Source: Promethearchaeota archaeon
GTDB taxonomy: Archaea; Asgardarchaeota; Thorarchaeia; Thorarchaeales; Thorarchaeaceae
Direction of reading: 5' to 3'
DNA length: 64,000 nt
Assembly: GCA_014728035.1 (NCBI GenBank)
Contig: WJMJ01000018.1
Coordinates: 1-64,000 of the forward strand
Positions 17,591 to 28,077 of the stretch are shown here, one piece after another. The notes beneath the pieces are model-generated. The model saw only the letters and a program-made list of their open reading frames with translations, was not told the origin of the DNA and did no database searches. Made by a program: the position numbers and the translations under genes. Within the stretch, counting starts at the first letter, position 1, and every line of letters begins with the position of its first letter.

Positions 17591-18363
17591 TAGAATTCCA
17601 ACTCCTTGAACTCCTCCATATCAGCCACTGATGGGCAGTACTTGAGGAATCTTCGTTTGACATCTTCAGAGGTTGCTCCAATCTTCTTGAGAATCTCAAC
17701 CTCGGCAGCCCAGTTTGCTTCTGGGGCGGGACCTCGACATCCTTCACATGGAGCTCCATAAGTAGGACAGAGTGCATCGCATCCTGCCTGAACTACTGGT
17801 CCCATGCAGAATTTGCCTTCTTTCAGAAGACATACATTTTCTTTGGCTTTGCATTCACCACAGACGCTGTACTGTGGAATATATGGTGTTTTACCAATCA
17901 ATAGAGCTTTTACTGCTTCAACGAACTCAGCCTTATCCATTGGGCAACCGGGTAAAGCGTAATCCACCTTCACATAGTGTGAAACTGGTTTGATATCAAT
18001 TGCATCAATACGCTCGTAGTCATCACCATAGACTTCTTTCTTCCACTCATCTGTATCAGCAAAGTTGCGTAAAGCAGGTAGTCCACCATGTGTTGCACAG
18101 GCACCAATAGCGACAAGAACACCAGATTTCTCTCGAATATTCTTTATGCGTTCGATATCTGTGGATTTGGCAATAGAACCTTCAACAAAAGCTACGTCCC
18201 AAGGACCGTCATCATTTTCAGCCTTAGCCATAACCCATGTCTTGATGTCAACCAATCCAATGATATCGAGTAAGTGGTCTTCAAGGTTCAATATATTGAG
18301 CTGACAACCAGCGCAACCCGTGAATCCGAATATTCCCACTGTGGGTTTCCCATTATTCCCCAT
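17590..18363 (-). CDS. hydD: [NiFe]-hydrogenase small (delta) subunit
   Basis: Electron-transfer subunit of 257 residues with the proximal cluster motif GCAGCQLN, then GACATHGG and LPGCP, and a second cysteine-rich set for additional [4Fe-4S] clusters (CGECKAKENVC, FCMGP, CDALCP, CEGCRG). It carries electrons from the NiFe site toward the flavin subunit. Its start overlaps the hydG stop and its stop overlaps the hydA start (both TAATG), implying translational coupling. Confidence 0.93.
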   Translation of the reverse strand: MGNNGKPTVGIFGFTGCAGCQLNILNLEDHLLDIIGLVDIKTWVMAKAENDDGPWDVAFVEGSIAKSTDIERIKNIREKSGVLVAIGACATHGGLPALRNFADTDEWKKEVYGDDYERIDAIDIKPVSHYVKVDYALPGCPMDKAEFVEAVKALLIGKTPYIPQYSVCGECKAKENVCLLKEGKFCMGPVVQAGCDALCPTYGAPCEGCRGPAPEANWAAEVEILKKIGATSEDVKRRFLKYCPSVADMEEFKELEF

Positions 18364-19211
18364 TAGATAGCCTCCTGCATTTGTTCTACTTGAAACAGTG
18401 TGAAGACAGGACCATCAATACATGTGAGCTTGTGACCAATTTGGCAATGAGCACACTTCCCAACACCACACTTCATCTTTCGTTCCAGAGAGAGAAGTAT
18501 CTGATCTTTTCCTACTCCAATGTCTAATAGCTCTTTTACAACGTACTTGTAGACAACAGGAGGACCACAGACAACAGCACTGAGATTATTGCTTTCGAAT
18601 TTCTTCTTTTGGAAAAGAGTTGTAACAACACCCTCGTTGCCATCCCAATCGTCATCTCCTTTGTCTACTGTCACATGAAAGTCGATATCATCTAATGCTT
18701 CCCATGCAGCCAATTCGTCTTTGAAGAGTAACAGGTCTGGAGAACGAGTCCCATAGAATATTGTGACTTCTCCAAAATCATCACGATTGTCTATTACATA
18801 GTTGATTAGTGAACGGAGTGGTACTAGACCAATCCCACCAGCTACAAAGAGAATATCGCGTCCCTTGAGGGACTTGACTGGAAATCCGTTTCCATAGGGG
18901 CCTCGAATTCCAACAATATCACCAACCTTAAGCTCGTGAATCTTATTTGTCACATCTCCAGTTTTTCTGATGCCTAACTCAAGATATCCTCGCTTAGTGG
19001 GACTAGAACTGATTGAGAATGGAGCCTCACCAATTCCAAACATGCTCAATTGTACAAATTGACCTGGCTTGTATGTAAAGAGATCCTTCATTCTTCCTTC
19101 AACAAATTCGAAGGTGAATAGAGTTTCCCACTCGGTCATCTTTCGTTTTTTAATCAATTTAGCAAGGTCTGGAACGTACACATTTTCTTTCTTAATTTGT
19201 AGTTGAACCAT
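18363..19211 (-). CDS. hydG: Hydrogenase FAD/NAD(P)-binding (gamma) subunit
   Basis: A 282-residue ferredoxin-NADP-reductase-like subunit. It has an N-terminal FAD-binding barrel with PFSISSSP, an NAD(P) Rossmann part with LFVAGGIGLVPLRS and YGTRSPDLLLF, and a C-terminal [2Fe-2S] motif CGVGKCAHCQ ... C. It passes electrons between NAD(P)H and the hydrogenase cluster chain. It starts two bases after the hydB stop. It resembles the gamma subunit of Pyrococcus sulfhydrogenase and the electron-transfer subunit of dihydroorotate dehydrogenase; the operon context settles the role. Confidence 0.92.
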   Translation of the reverse strand: MVQLQIKKENVYVPDLAKLIKKRKMTEWETLFTFEFVEGRMKDLFTYKPGQFVQLSMFGIGEAPFSISSSPTKRGYLELGIRKTGDVTNKIHELKVGDIVGIRGPYGNGFPVKSLKGRDILFVAGGIGLVPLRSLINYVIDNRDDFGEVTIFYGTRSPDLLLFKDELAAWEALDDIDFHVTVDKGDDDWDGNEGVVTTLFQKKKFESNNLSAVVCGPPVVYKYVVKELLDIGVGKDQILLSLERKMKCGVGKCAHCQIGHKLTCIDGPVFTLFQVEQMQEAI

Positions 19212-19213
19212 CT

Positions 19214-20290
19214 CTATTTACCTCCTTGAGCAGTTGGAGCTACCTCCCAAATTCCTGAGAGTTCCTTCAATACATCTTTGATACTGATATCACTTGGACA
19301 GGCAGCTGTGCATCTTCCACAACCAGTGCATCCAAGAATACCTTGATCATGAGCGAAACCTCTCATCTTGTGATAGAAGCGATACTTGAATCGTGCTGCA
19401 GGGGTTTCACGGAAATTATGACCTCCAGCAACGAGAGCGAATTCTTGGAACAGACATGCGTCCCATTTTCTTGTTCTATCTGCAGAAGTCAAGGATAAGT
19501 CCAAGTCATCGACAACATCGTAACAGTAGCAAGTTGGACAAACCATAGCGCAAGCTCCACAATTCACACAATCCTTTGCCATCTTATCCCAGAACTCGTG
19601 ATTGAAGGATAGGTCAAGATATTCGTTAATACCTTCAACGTCTACTTCATGGGGCAAAGACTCGTTTTTATGTTTCAGTGCGGCTTTGAAAGCAGCAAAA
19701 TCTTCTGGACCTGCTTCTTTGAATATTGAGCGTGCCATGTGAATAAGGTGCTCTCCTTTTGCAGTACCGACCTGTACATAGTATCTATCATCTGAGATTG
19801 GTGTGAGGAATAGGTCATAACCCTCAACAACATGATGAGTATTCATTGATCTGCAGAAACCATATTCGCAGGGGTCTAGACAATTAATTCCAACAATAGT
19901 GGTCTTATCACGACGAGCAAAGTAGTATTTATCGGTATATTCTCCTCCAAATACTCTGTCCAGATGTAAGATTCCATTCAAGTCACAGGAGTGCACGCCC
20001 ATCAATAAGCGAGGGCGCATCGCCTGAAGCTCATCAAGGGTATCTTCGACTTTCTTTTCTTCTAGATCGAAACTCATCATGACCTCATTCTGCGGTTGGA
20101 AATATTTACGAGGTGATAGAATCGTACTATCGTAATCCATGACAAGCTTGTCTGGGTCGTCAATCTTCCCAAATACGTGCTTGCTCCTTTTCTTTACTGG
20201 GCCGAAAACATCATACTCATTTGCCGCAGCTTCAACGAGTTTTTTGATGTCGGTCCGCTTCATTATGTAGGGTGGACTCATGATTATCAT
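19214..20290 (-). CDS. hydB: Hydrogenase iron-sulfur (beta) subunit
   Basis: First gene of the hydrogenase operon, 358 residues. Two ferredoxin-type [4Fe-4S] motifs lie in the C-terminal half (CVNCGACAMVCP and CTGCGRCTAACP), with extra cysteines (CLDPCEYGFC) in the centre. This matches the beta subunit of archaeal sulfhydrogenase and the anaerobic sulfite reductase A family. It would relay electrons to NAD(P)+ or polysulfide. Start at ATG 20290, preceded closely by AAGGA; ATG 20281 is an alternative. The promoter must lie in 20291-20513, shared divergently with the SSB gene. Confidence 0.9.
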   Translation of the reverse strand: MIIMSPPYIMKRTDIKKLVEAAANEYDVFGPVKKRSKHVFGKIDDPDKLVMDYDSTILSPRKYFQPQNEVMMSFDLEEKKVEDTLDELQAMRPRLLMGVHSCDLNGILHLDRVFGGEYTDKYYFARRDKTTIVGINCLDPCEYGFCRSMNTHHVVEGYDLFLTPISDDRYYVQVGTAKGEHLIHMARSIFKEAGPEDFAAFKAALKHKNESLPHEVDVEGINEYLDLSFNHEFWDKMAKDCVNCGACAMVCPTCYCYDVVDDLDLSLTSADRTRKWDACLFQEFALVAGGHNFRETPAARFKYRFYHKMRGFAHDQGILGCTGCGRCTAACPSDISIKDVLKELSGIWEVAPTAQGGK

Positions 20291-20513
20291 CGGTCCTTTT
20301 CTAATCTAAGGTATGTGTCGAGCATTGAATCAACACCAATAAGGTTTGAGGAATGGTATCGAGATATGGAATAGAGAATAATATCTGAAAAAGAAAACAA
20401 AGTGATAATTTATGTTCCAAAATGATAATTTTTAATGATTTCATGAATTACCGCAAGAAACTTTGCATAATTGGTGCTTAAAGGGGATTGTATGCAAGAT
20501 ACTACTGAGAAAA

Positions 20514-21005
20514 ATGTCTGATGTCACTACCAAAACACTTCCGAACAAAGAGCAGTTTACATTCATTAGAAAACTTAGAAGAGAATCAAAAGGAGTAAGA
20601 GTTAGATTCAAAGTCTTAGAACTATCAACACCAAGAGAGGTATTCTCCCGCAAATCTAATCGTATCTATCAGATAGCAAATGCAGTTCTAGCTGACGAGA
20701 CTGCAAAAATCACACTACAACTCTGGAATGATGATATTGATAAAATTAAGCCAGGTAGAACATATGTTTTGGAAAATGGATATGTTTCAGTTTATAATGA
20801 ATGTATGTTCCTTAATAGAGGATATGGTGGAGATATCACTCCAAGCACAGAAACTATTGAGACCCCATCAGAATTGAAAGACATGAGCTTACCATTTGTC
20901 GGAATAAAGGTTTCAAGAAGGGCTGCAGAATCATCTACACCAAAAACCTTTCGAGGAGATTCTGGACGCACCTCAAAGGGTTATTGTTCGTTCAAAGAGT
21001 TTTGA
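20514..21005 (+). CDS. OB-fold single-stranded DNA-binding protein (archaeal SSB/RPA-like)
   Basis: A 163-residue protein with one OB fold in residues about 10-110: VRVRFKVLELSTPREV, IANAVLADETAKITLQLWNDDIDKIKPG, then the closing strand YVLENGYVSVYNECMFL. A flexible tail ends in an aromatic SFKEF. This resembles the single-OB SSB of Crenarchaeota and other archaea and would bind ssDNA in replication and repair. The start at ATG 20514 is preferred because the upstream in-frame extension is basic and Cys-rich without family resemblance. Its stop is one base from the stop of the convergent giant membrane gene. Confidence 0.82.
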   Translation: MSDVTTKTLPNKEQFTFIRKLRRESKGVRVRFKVLELSTPREVFSRKSNRIYQIANAVLADETAKITLQLWNDDIDKIKPGRTYVLENGYVSVYNECMFLNRGYGGDITPSTETIETPSELKDMSLPFVGIKVSRRAAESSTPKTFRGDSGRTSKGYCSFKEF

Positions 21006-21006
21006 A

Positions 21007-24000
21007 TTAAGCTATCAGACTTATCACAATCGATCCTCCAAATATAACAATAGAGGCTACAAGGGCTAGTAAGACAACTAATCGAAGATATACTAACCGA
21101 GGATTCTCTTTTTCTCGTTCTCTAACAAAGAATGCAAAGAATAGCAAAGAAACAGCTAATGCCAATAGTAGACTCTGAATAAAGATTCCGAAGACAAAAG
21201 TGTACGCAAAACCGGTTAATCCAAAGAAAAAGAGAGAAAGAAACACAAACTTAGAATCTTTACCTATTACAGGGATGAGAACGACTGATGTGGCAATAAG
21301 CGAGAGATATCCTGCAGATACTGTTGAAAAAGCCGCAAATAGAGAAGCAATGTACACTGCAACTCCAAGACTGATAGCTTGTACAATCCATAGAGGGTTA
21401 CTAATTCTTCTAGGAAGATAATCAAGATAGGTAGAGATTGTATACAGACAACAAATAGCTAGCAAAGAAATTGACACTGCAAATACTTGAAGATCAATGG
21501 TTATTGCGCCAACCATTAATCGGTCTAGAAGAACGGTTCCCAAAGCAGCGGGAATTGGTGTCCAGAAGATTGATCGCCAGACAGTGCTCTTTTCAGCCTC
21601 TACAATAGCTATCAAACCAGCCATTGAGAAAGCCAATACACCCAATGCTCCGGCAAGGACAATATCACCTTGTTCAGTTAACCAGGATGCTCCGGTTATC
21701 CCAAGACCAAGTGACATGAGGAATAAACTTACGGATCCAAAAGTTGTCTTGACTTGCCGTCGAATTATCGCTATGACCAGCAACATCATTCCAAGAATAG
21801 TCATTGGCAAAGTTATGCTTGGTACAAGATACAATGCACCAGTTGGAGGCATTTGGATAAGGTCACTGAAAAATGGAAAACTCAGAATAGCTATTGTTGT
21901 TGTAAACACTGAAGAAGATAGACTCCACATGATATATCCAAAGCGATCGAAGAGATAACGTAGTGTTCCTGTGAAGTCTCGAAGAAGCTGTCCCATAATT
22001 GCTCCAAGATTCTTTACTATGTTGATGAATCGTTGAATCTGATTCGGAATAAGAGGTGACATCACAATCAGTCCTGCAAGAATCCCAGCTACAATTGAGT
22101 ACACACCATTTATTGTTGTAAAGAGATATGAACCACTTGTCACAAAGGGAATAAGACTGAAACTGACCAACCAATGTGCGCCCCGTTTCATCGAGTCTAA
22201 TTGATTCATTGAAAATATTGGGATACTAACTAGACTAGTCGCCAGAATCACTCCAGAAATGACATATGATAGAAACATACCATCTGTAAGATTCTCAGGT
22301 AGAAGTATGTATAATATGCCTTGATAGATTCCAAACGTGAAGCAAACACCACTAGGAACTCTCAGACGAATACCATTTTCACTTGACATCAATTTGTTTG
22401 CCAAGAGATAGAGAAGCCCAGTAATCAGAAATGAAGTGGATACAATTCCTACAATGGAACGTATCTCGAGACCTAAAACCAAACCAATTGGAATGGTACC
22501 ATAAGTGCTCAGAGCTACCGAAATTCCAACCAACGGTGATGTAAGACTTACCAAAAGAAGTGAATTACTTCGTAAAATATTGATTGAAAAATTCATGAAC
22601 CTAATTGTTGGGTCAATCAGAGTTGGAATTGAAAGAATATACCAAAATGCAAAAGTCCAGATGAAATAACTGATAGGGTCAAATTGAAAACCAGCAAATA
22701 GGAATATACCTGCCAATGATGAGGATAGACCAAGATTGAGAACTGATGGCATCCATGATGGTTGTACTGGGAGAAGCAGATAGTACAGACCAGTTCCGAT
22801 ACAGAGAACTGCAATACTACCAAACAATCCGGAGGTGGGATTCCACTGCAGAATCGAACTTCCAAAATATGCCAATAAAGAGGAACCAGCAAGCCCTGGT
22901 AAAATCATGAAATGAGATGCAGTACTCTTGGTATGAATTCTCAGCTTCTCTTCGTATTTCATGAATACTGGGGCTGAAAGAAGTGACATCATGACAAGAA
23001 TTACACCAGTTGTTAATGTGATATTGGTAGGTTCAACAAATAAGAGATAATTCCAATTTGTAAGATATGCAGACACAAGGATTGCAACTATCACTGCCTG
23101 GATCTCCCATATGTGACTGAAATATCTCCAATTGAGTACCTTAAGTGGCAAAGCAGAAATTGAAAGAAGAGAAATTCCAGCAGCTCCAGCAATTACGCCA
23201 TGTAATGGAAATGTCGTAATAGTTAACGTAATCCAAATTGATTCCAACCACACAATCGAAGAGATAACTAGACTCTGAACAGGCACACCAGTCTTCAGGT
23301 CTTTTCCATATGGTCTTACTTGAGTAAATAGAAATGTTGTAAGCCAAGTAGTAAGAAATATTGCGGGTGAGGAGGATGTTTCTGTCAGTATCCATAGAGA
23401 TGATACTAGAGAAGCAATAACACCTCCAAGTAATCCCCACGAAATTGAATGATAGTTATCCACAAGAGATGTATCAAATAAGACGAGTAGAATTGGAATA
23501 GCACTAACATATAGAGCAAGTCCAAATGGAAGACTCGATATATTCAGTAAGAATGTAAATATCGATAACGATGATGAGACTGTAATAGCATAGATTACTG
23601 CTACTAATAGTAACTCGTCCATTCTTTGCCAAGCTGAAACCCCTGAAATAAAGAGAAAAACGAGGACTGCCACCTGAATCGATAGTATGATGTTAATTGG
23701 ATATAGAAATAGAAGTGTTCCAATAGATAAGAGTGAAGATCTAATCCCTATGAAAGCTAAAGCGAGTTTAGATACATCAACATTTATTGAAGGAGTTACT
23801 CGAATTAATTCAGAGCTTATTATAGCGGCAAATATCACCGCAATGAGTCCATAAGCTTGTAGAACGTACCAAATTCCAATGCCAACTGTTGAGCTGAAAA
23901 CCCACCAAGTGTAGCTGGATCGTAATCTTTCTGGTATCGAAAGAATGAATGTTTCTAGACTGAAAAATCCTATTAATAATAGAATCGGGTCTAGTCCCAA

Positions 24001-27000
24001 AGGTATGAGATTCCAGAAAACAACTCCAAGAGTAAGACTAACAACTGAAGTGAAACCAACAGCCATACGTTGTTCTGCTGGAACAAAAATTGCACCCAGA
24101 AGTATGGTCTCGATAGCCAACAACAATACCTTCGATACAAAATCGATAGGAATAATGTATATTCCAAGCAGAGATACAGTAACTAACGTAGCAATGAATC
24201 CAGGCACAAACGTTTCTGTTAAATGAATCTCACTGGTACCAATAAACGAAAACAGGGAAAAGAAAGACACCCATGCAAGTATTTCAAAAATTGGGTCGGA
24301 TACATTTAGAACTGATACCAAATTGAAACTAATAGAAGCAGCAAATATGAAGTAGACAGCACTTAGGAGTGAAGAATAATCTGTTTTTCTAATATGTAAA
24401 ATTGGCAGCCAGATAAACGTGAAAATGGATAGATACAATGAACTGATTAGTATAATGTTCAATCCCATTTCAAACAGAGCTAGATAAGTAATGGATGCGA
24501 GATAGGCAGTTAATGAAAATGAAACCAGACCTAAAACTGGAACTGCATGAAGATCCATGAATCGATATACCTTCTTTAGCCCATTCAGGATAGTTGATCC
24601 TGCAGTAATAAGACCCTGCAAATAGATTTGATATGTATAAGGAATAGGAGCTAAGACTAGGACACATAGTGTGCTCAAGATATTGAATGTGAAGAGATAA
24701 GTGAGTAGTGTAGCAGAGATTACAGTTAGTGAGAAATACATTCCGCTAAGTATCTTTCTTGATATTCCAAAGAAATGATAACCACTGGTGAGAATTCCCA
24801 AAACTGAAAGGGACACAAGAACTGAATAGTTCAGTCCAAGAGTAGGAAGGAAAAAGAAGAATAATTCATTGCATACTAAAGCAAGAAGCAATGTGAATCC
24901 AGTTCCTGGAAGTGTATTCTCAACTCTGTCAGAAAATCTTCCACGACCTAATATCAGGAGGGAGATTGAACCAAGTACTGCAACTATTAGACGAGTTATC
25001 GGATTTGGAGGAATGAAAGAATTATAGATCAATCCACCCAAAGAAATTGAGAGCCCAACAATTGACACCTTAGTAAGTATAAGAGAAGATCTATCGATTT
25101 TCAATAACATTCCAAGATATAACACGAAAAAGCAGCAACTCAATAGTAACGCTGTAGAAACCAAGGATAAACCAAAATAGGGAACAACAACCCCATAACC
25201 AAATGACAAACAGAGCAAAGCTGAAAATACTGCCCAAGAAACAAATATGAATTTCAATAGAACCTGAGCTGCAACGACCGCAGCATCATAAGCAGCTCGA
25301 CCAGCTTTTGTAACTCCATTCTTAACATTTGTAGCAACTAGTTTCAGTCCATTTGAGATTACTAGACCAATTCGGATAGCTCCAAATTTTATTTTACCAC
25401 CGACATATCGGGCTCCAGAAGAAACCCACATTCCAAAGTTTGTAAGTTTCTCATGGACTACACGACCAATCCGTGAATATATTGGGTGCCCAACAGGTAC
25501 GGGTAGAATGAAAGCTGCAATCAGGATAAGAATTGGGCTGTAAGCTGGTAAGTAGGTAATTTGAATATTCCATGCAAACCAGATACCAGCAATCATTCCA
25601 GGAAGGTATGGAATTGCGGTTCGCTTTAGGGTAACTCCATTTTTTTGAATTGAACTTGATAATAACATCCAAAGCAATGCAATTGGTAGTGCTTCTCCAA
25701 GCGACATAACTTGGATACCAATCAGATACCAAAGAGTTAGCGATGAAACACTTGCAAGAAATGCAATCACACCAAGATTAAGAAGCTTGGATTGGTTTCT
25801 TAGACGCGAAATTGCAGATACACCAAGTGTTCCAATTCCTGAGAATATCCCGCCAGAAACAGAAAGCAACCCAAGAATAGAGTAATCATAAGCTGCAAGT
25901 AATGGATAGATAAGATAAACCACAATCGCAGTGAATAAAATGTTAAAGATCATCCCTGAAATCAAAATGTGACTTTTTACCCACAACTTCAGTCTCTTGA
26001 AGGCATGAGTAAACCCATCCCATATTCTTCGGAAGATGCGACGAACTCTTTTGAAGAGACCTGTAACTCCTGCGATGAATGATATTGATGAAATCAGAAG
26101 AGAGATAGATAATGGGAAGAGATAGAACTGTGTCCATAGATAGAGAGATGCTGATGTTATACTAACTACTGCAGTACCTAGAATACGAACAACAATGCCT
26201 TCTCTACTTCTTCGGAGAAAACCTCCCAGTCTCAAATATACTGGAACGGGCATTAGAATCAATAGAGAGAGTAGAATACCCAAGGGCATAAAGAGTGCAA
26301 AGAATTCAGAAACTAGTCCCCAACTTGTTGCTGAAGTGAGGGTAAGAAATACCATAGGAATTCCAATAGCAACTAATACCAATCCAAAGGCTGCAATACT
26401 TTGAGATAAATTCAGATCTATGACCCATTCAGCATTCTCCATTTTGACATGAAGAGGGTCTAGTTCAACATCGGAATCAGCGTTTAGTGGTTCATGGTTT
26501 CCTTCATCAATCACAGTCTTATTGATACTGATTGAAGGTGTAATTGTAATTCTAGAGATAATTCGTAGCTGAATTCGACGAAGTGCTCTACTAGCAAATA
26601 ACAGACCAAGACCAGTTACTACAGAGAAAAGAGAAACATGGAACGAAATATCACTGGAGATAGAGCTAGCTAAAATAGAAGATAAAAGGCCTATATCTGC
26701 AGAAAAGGTGAATGTCACTACTGATCCGATTCTTTTATCGCGTAGTATAATCTGTGTAAGAATAAGATAACCACAGAGAGAAAGGATACTCCAAAACAGA
26801 CTCTCTAATAGTGGAATCCTAGAAACCATAATGATGTATACAAATACTGGTCCACTGAAGACTATCAATGAACCAAACAATTTCTGTAGATTTCCCCAAA
26901 CCTCCTCAGAGATAACAGCATTTCTCCGTAGGTCTATTGAAACTGCTAACGTGATAATTAGGAAGATATGGATGCCCAACAAGACGGAAGCAGTTGACAA

Positions 27001-27285
27001 AAAGCTAAGAAAGAACGTATAACACAAGATGCTAGTGCTTGTAAGAATTGCAGTTGCTCCAAGATACCTATAATCTATCCGGTTGAGTAACAATCCCGCT
27101 AACATAACTCCAACTGCAAATGAAATCAATGTACGGTGATACATATCAGAAATAACAGGTCCTGTAATGTAATATGTTGCAAGCAAAACTGCACTAGGTA
27201 CGATGATTATTAGTACTATGAACCTCAATACCGCTAGTAGGAGATCAGCCAACCTAGCGGCGCGCTCTGTCCGGTGGTCTTCCAT
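21007..27285 (-). CDS. Giant polytopic membrane protein (about 2,092 aa)
   Basis: Almost the whole length is hydrophobic helix: by eye about 55-60 membrane segments separated by very short turns, with no catalytic motif I recognise. A few basic amphipathic interruptions stand out: LFKRVRRIFRRIWDG (near 26030), a KFGAIRIGLVISNG ... NVKNGVTKAG stretch (near 25300-25450), LNGLKKVYRF (near 24570) and IQRFINIVKN ... RYLFDRFG (near 21950-22040). They may divide it into four or five membrane modules. The ATG at 27285 follows GAGGA (27292-27296) by six bases and is preferred over an earlier ATG at 27363. No frameshift or stop interrupts it. Function unknown. Confidence 0.8.
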   Translation of the reverse strand: MEDHRTERAARLADLLLAVLRFIVLIIIVPSAVLLATYYITGPVISDMYHRTLISFAVGVMLAGLLLNRIDYRYLGATAILTSTSILCYTFFLSFLSTASVLLGIHIFLIITLAVSIDLRRNAVISEEVWGNLQKLFGSLIVFSGPVFVYIIMVSRIPLLESLFWSILSLCGYLILTQIILRDKRIGSVVTFTFSADIGLLSSILASSISSDISFHVSLFSVVTGLGLLFASRALRRIQLRIISRITITPSISINKTVIDEGNHEPLNADSDVELDPLHVKMENAEWVIDLNLSQSIAAFGLVLVAIGIPMVFLTLTSATSWGLVSEFFALFMPLGILLSLLILMPVPVYLRLGGFLRRSREGIVVRILGTAVVSITSASLYLWTQFYLFPLSISLLISSISFIAGVTGLFKRVRRIFRRIWDGFTHAFKRLKLWVKSHILISGMIFNILFTAIVVYLIYPLLAAYDYSILGLLSVSGGIFSGIGTLGVSAISRLRNQSKLLNLGVIAFLASVSSLTLWYLIGIQVMSLGEALPIALLWMLLSSSIQKNGVTLKRTAIPYLPGMIAGIWFAWNIQITYLPAYSPILILIAAFILPVPVGHPIYSRIGRVVHEKLTNFGMWVSSGARYVGGKIKFGAIRIGLVISNGLKLVATNVKNGVTKAGRAAYDAAVVAAQVLLKFIFVSWAVFSALLCLSFGYGVVVPYFGLSLVSTALLLSCCFFVLYLGMLLKIDRSSLILTKVSIVGLSISLGGLIYNSFIPPNPITRLIVAVLGSISLLILGRGRFSDRVENTLPGTGFTLLLALVCNELFFFFLPTLGLNYSVLVSLSVLGILTSGYHFFGISRKILSGMYFSLTVISATLLTYLFTFNILSTLCVLVLAPIPYTYQIYLQGLITAGSTILNGLKKVYRFMDLHAVPVLGLVSFSLTAYLASITYLALFEMGLNIILISSLYLSIFTFIWLPILHIRKTDYSSLLSAVYFIFAASISFNLVSVLNVSDPIFEILAWVSFFSLFSFIGTSEIHLTETFVPGFIATLVTVSLLGIYIIPIDFVSKVLLLAIETILLGAIFVPAEQRMAVGFTSVVSLTLGVVFWNLIPLGLDPILLLIGFFSLETFILSIPERLRSSYTWWVFSSTVGIGIWYVLQAYGLIAVIFAAIISSELIRVTPSINVDVSKLALAFIGIRSSLLSIGTLLFLYPINIILSIQVAVLVFLFISGVSAWQRMDELLLVAVIYAITVSSSLSIFTFLLNISSLPFGLALYVSAIPILLVLFDTSLVDNYHSISWGLLGGVIASLVSSLWILTETSSSPAIFLTTWLTTFLFTQVRPYGKDLKTGVPVQSLVISSIVWLESIWITLTITTFPLHGVIAGAAGISLLSISALPLKVLNWRYFSHIWEIQAVIVAILVSAYLTNWNYLLFVEPTNITLTTGVILVMMSLLSAPVFMKYEEKLRIHTKSTASHFMILPGLAGSSLLAYFGSSILQWNPTSGLFGSIAVLCIGTGLYYLLLPVQPSWMPSVLNLGLSSSLAGIFLFAGFQFDPISYFIWTFAFWYILSIPTLIDPTIRFMNFSINILRSNSLLLVSLTSPLVGISVALSTYGTIPIGLVLGLEIRSIVGIVSTSFLITGLLYLLANKLMSSENGIRLRVPSGVCFTFGIYQGILYILLPENLTDGMFLSYVISGVILATSLVSIPIFSMNQLDSMKRGAHWLVSFSLIPFVTSGSYLFTTINGVYSIVAGILAGLIVMSPLIPNQIQRFINIVKNLGAIMGQLLRDFTGTLRYLFDRFGYIMWSLSSSVFTTTIAILSFPFFSDLIQMPPTGALYLVPSITLPMTILGMMLLVIAIIRRQVKTTFGSVSLFLMSLGLGITGASWLTEQGDIVLAGALGVLAFSMAGLIAIVEAEKSTVWRSIFWTPIPAALGTVLLDRLMVGAITIDLQVFAVSISLLAICCLYTISTYLDYLPRRISNPLWIVQAISLGVAVYIASLFAAFSTVSAGYLSLIATSVVLIPVIGKDSKFVFLSLFFFGLTGFAYTFVFGIFIQSLLLALAVSLLFFAFFVREREKENPRLVYLRLVVLLALVASIVIFGGSIVISLIA

Positions 27286-27466
27286 CCTATATCCTCGCCT
27301 CTCCCATTGATCCGATGCGAAATCAATACATGCGTGCTCCTCAAGCCTCAAATCAATGAGCAAGCTAAATTTTTGCGCAGATGCTTATAATGTATTATTG
27401 ATTGCTTGGTAAGTTTTACTAGATGAAATGCGCAATTGGTAATTCCGCAAACGATTAATTGGGAAT

Positions 27467-27478
27467 TTCATATAAATA
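27467..27478 (+). promoter_or_regulatory. Candidate TATA box for the CFI-box protein gene
   Basis: TTCATATAAATA resembles an archaeal box A. It would place transcription start near 27500, giving a leader of about 40 bases that contains GAGGG just before the GTG start. Confidence 0.35.
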
Positions 27479-27541
27479 TCAACAGGACAGATTTATTTCT
27501 TTTGAAACATAAAGTGAAGTGTACGCTTAGAGGGAAAAACC

Positions 27542-28042
27542 GTGCCTGAGAAAGTACAATGCCGCTACTGTGGCAAGGAAAACACTGCCGACGAAACAAC
27601 CTGTATTCACTGTGGAGCAGGTCTCTCGGATGCATTCAAGAAAGTGTTTTGTGACCGCTGTGGAGTACCATTACCCGAGGATTTGAGTCCTTTTGGGAAA
27701 TGTGTTGAGTGCCAGAAACCTGTCTATCTGTGTGATAAACACAAGAGAAAGGTGGTTGGTGAAGAGGTGTACTGTAAAGAGCATGAATCAGAGTGTTTCA
27801 TTGCGACAGCTGTGATTGGGACTCCATTAGATCCTAGAATAGATCTCTTACGCTCTTTTCGGGACGAATGGCTCCAAAGTAATTCGCTTGGTCGTGCAGC
27901 TATCTTCACCTATTACGAGCTATCGCCTCCTATTGCTCACGCTATTCGATACAATTCAACTCTACGCAGAGTATTTCGCAAAGTCATTGTAGAACCAGCA
28001 CTATCATTTGCAAAATTGATTTTGAATAGAGAACAGGCTTAA
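27542..28042 (+). CDS. Zinc-ribbon protein with C-terminal CFI-box domain
   Basis: A 166-residue protein. The first 85 residues carry zinc-ribbon pairs: CRYCGKE ... CIHCG, CDRCG ... CVEC, and a CDKH ... CKEH knuckle. The C-terminal half is the CFI-box: ECFIATAVIG, then LLRSFRDEWL, GRAAIFTYYELSPPIAHAI and RRVFRKVIVEP. This signature (CFIATA ... FRD ... YY.SPP) is known as a C-terminal domain of unknown function in many bacteria and archaea. GTG start preceded by GAGGG. It is transcribed toward the 2-phosphoglycerate kinase gene, 35 bases away, and probably forms an operon with it. Confidence 0.82.
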   Translation: MPEKVQCRYCGKENTADETTCIHCGAGLSDAFKKVFCDRCGVPLPEDLSPFGKCVECQKPVYLCDKHKRKVVGEEVYCKEHESECFIATAVIGTPLDPRIDLLRSFRDEWLQSNSLGRAAIFTYYELSPPIAHAIRYNSTLRRVFRKVIVEPALSFAKLILNREQA

Positions 28043-28077
28043 AGCGAAGGATAGCAAAATGCAATTGAGAGAATAAT

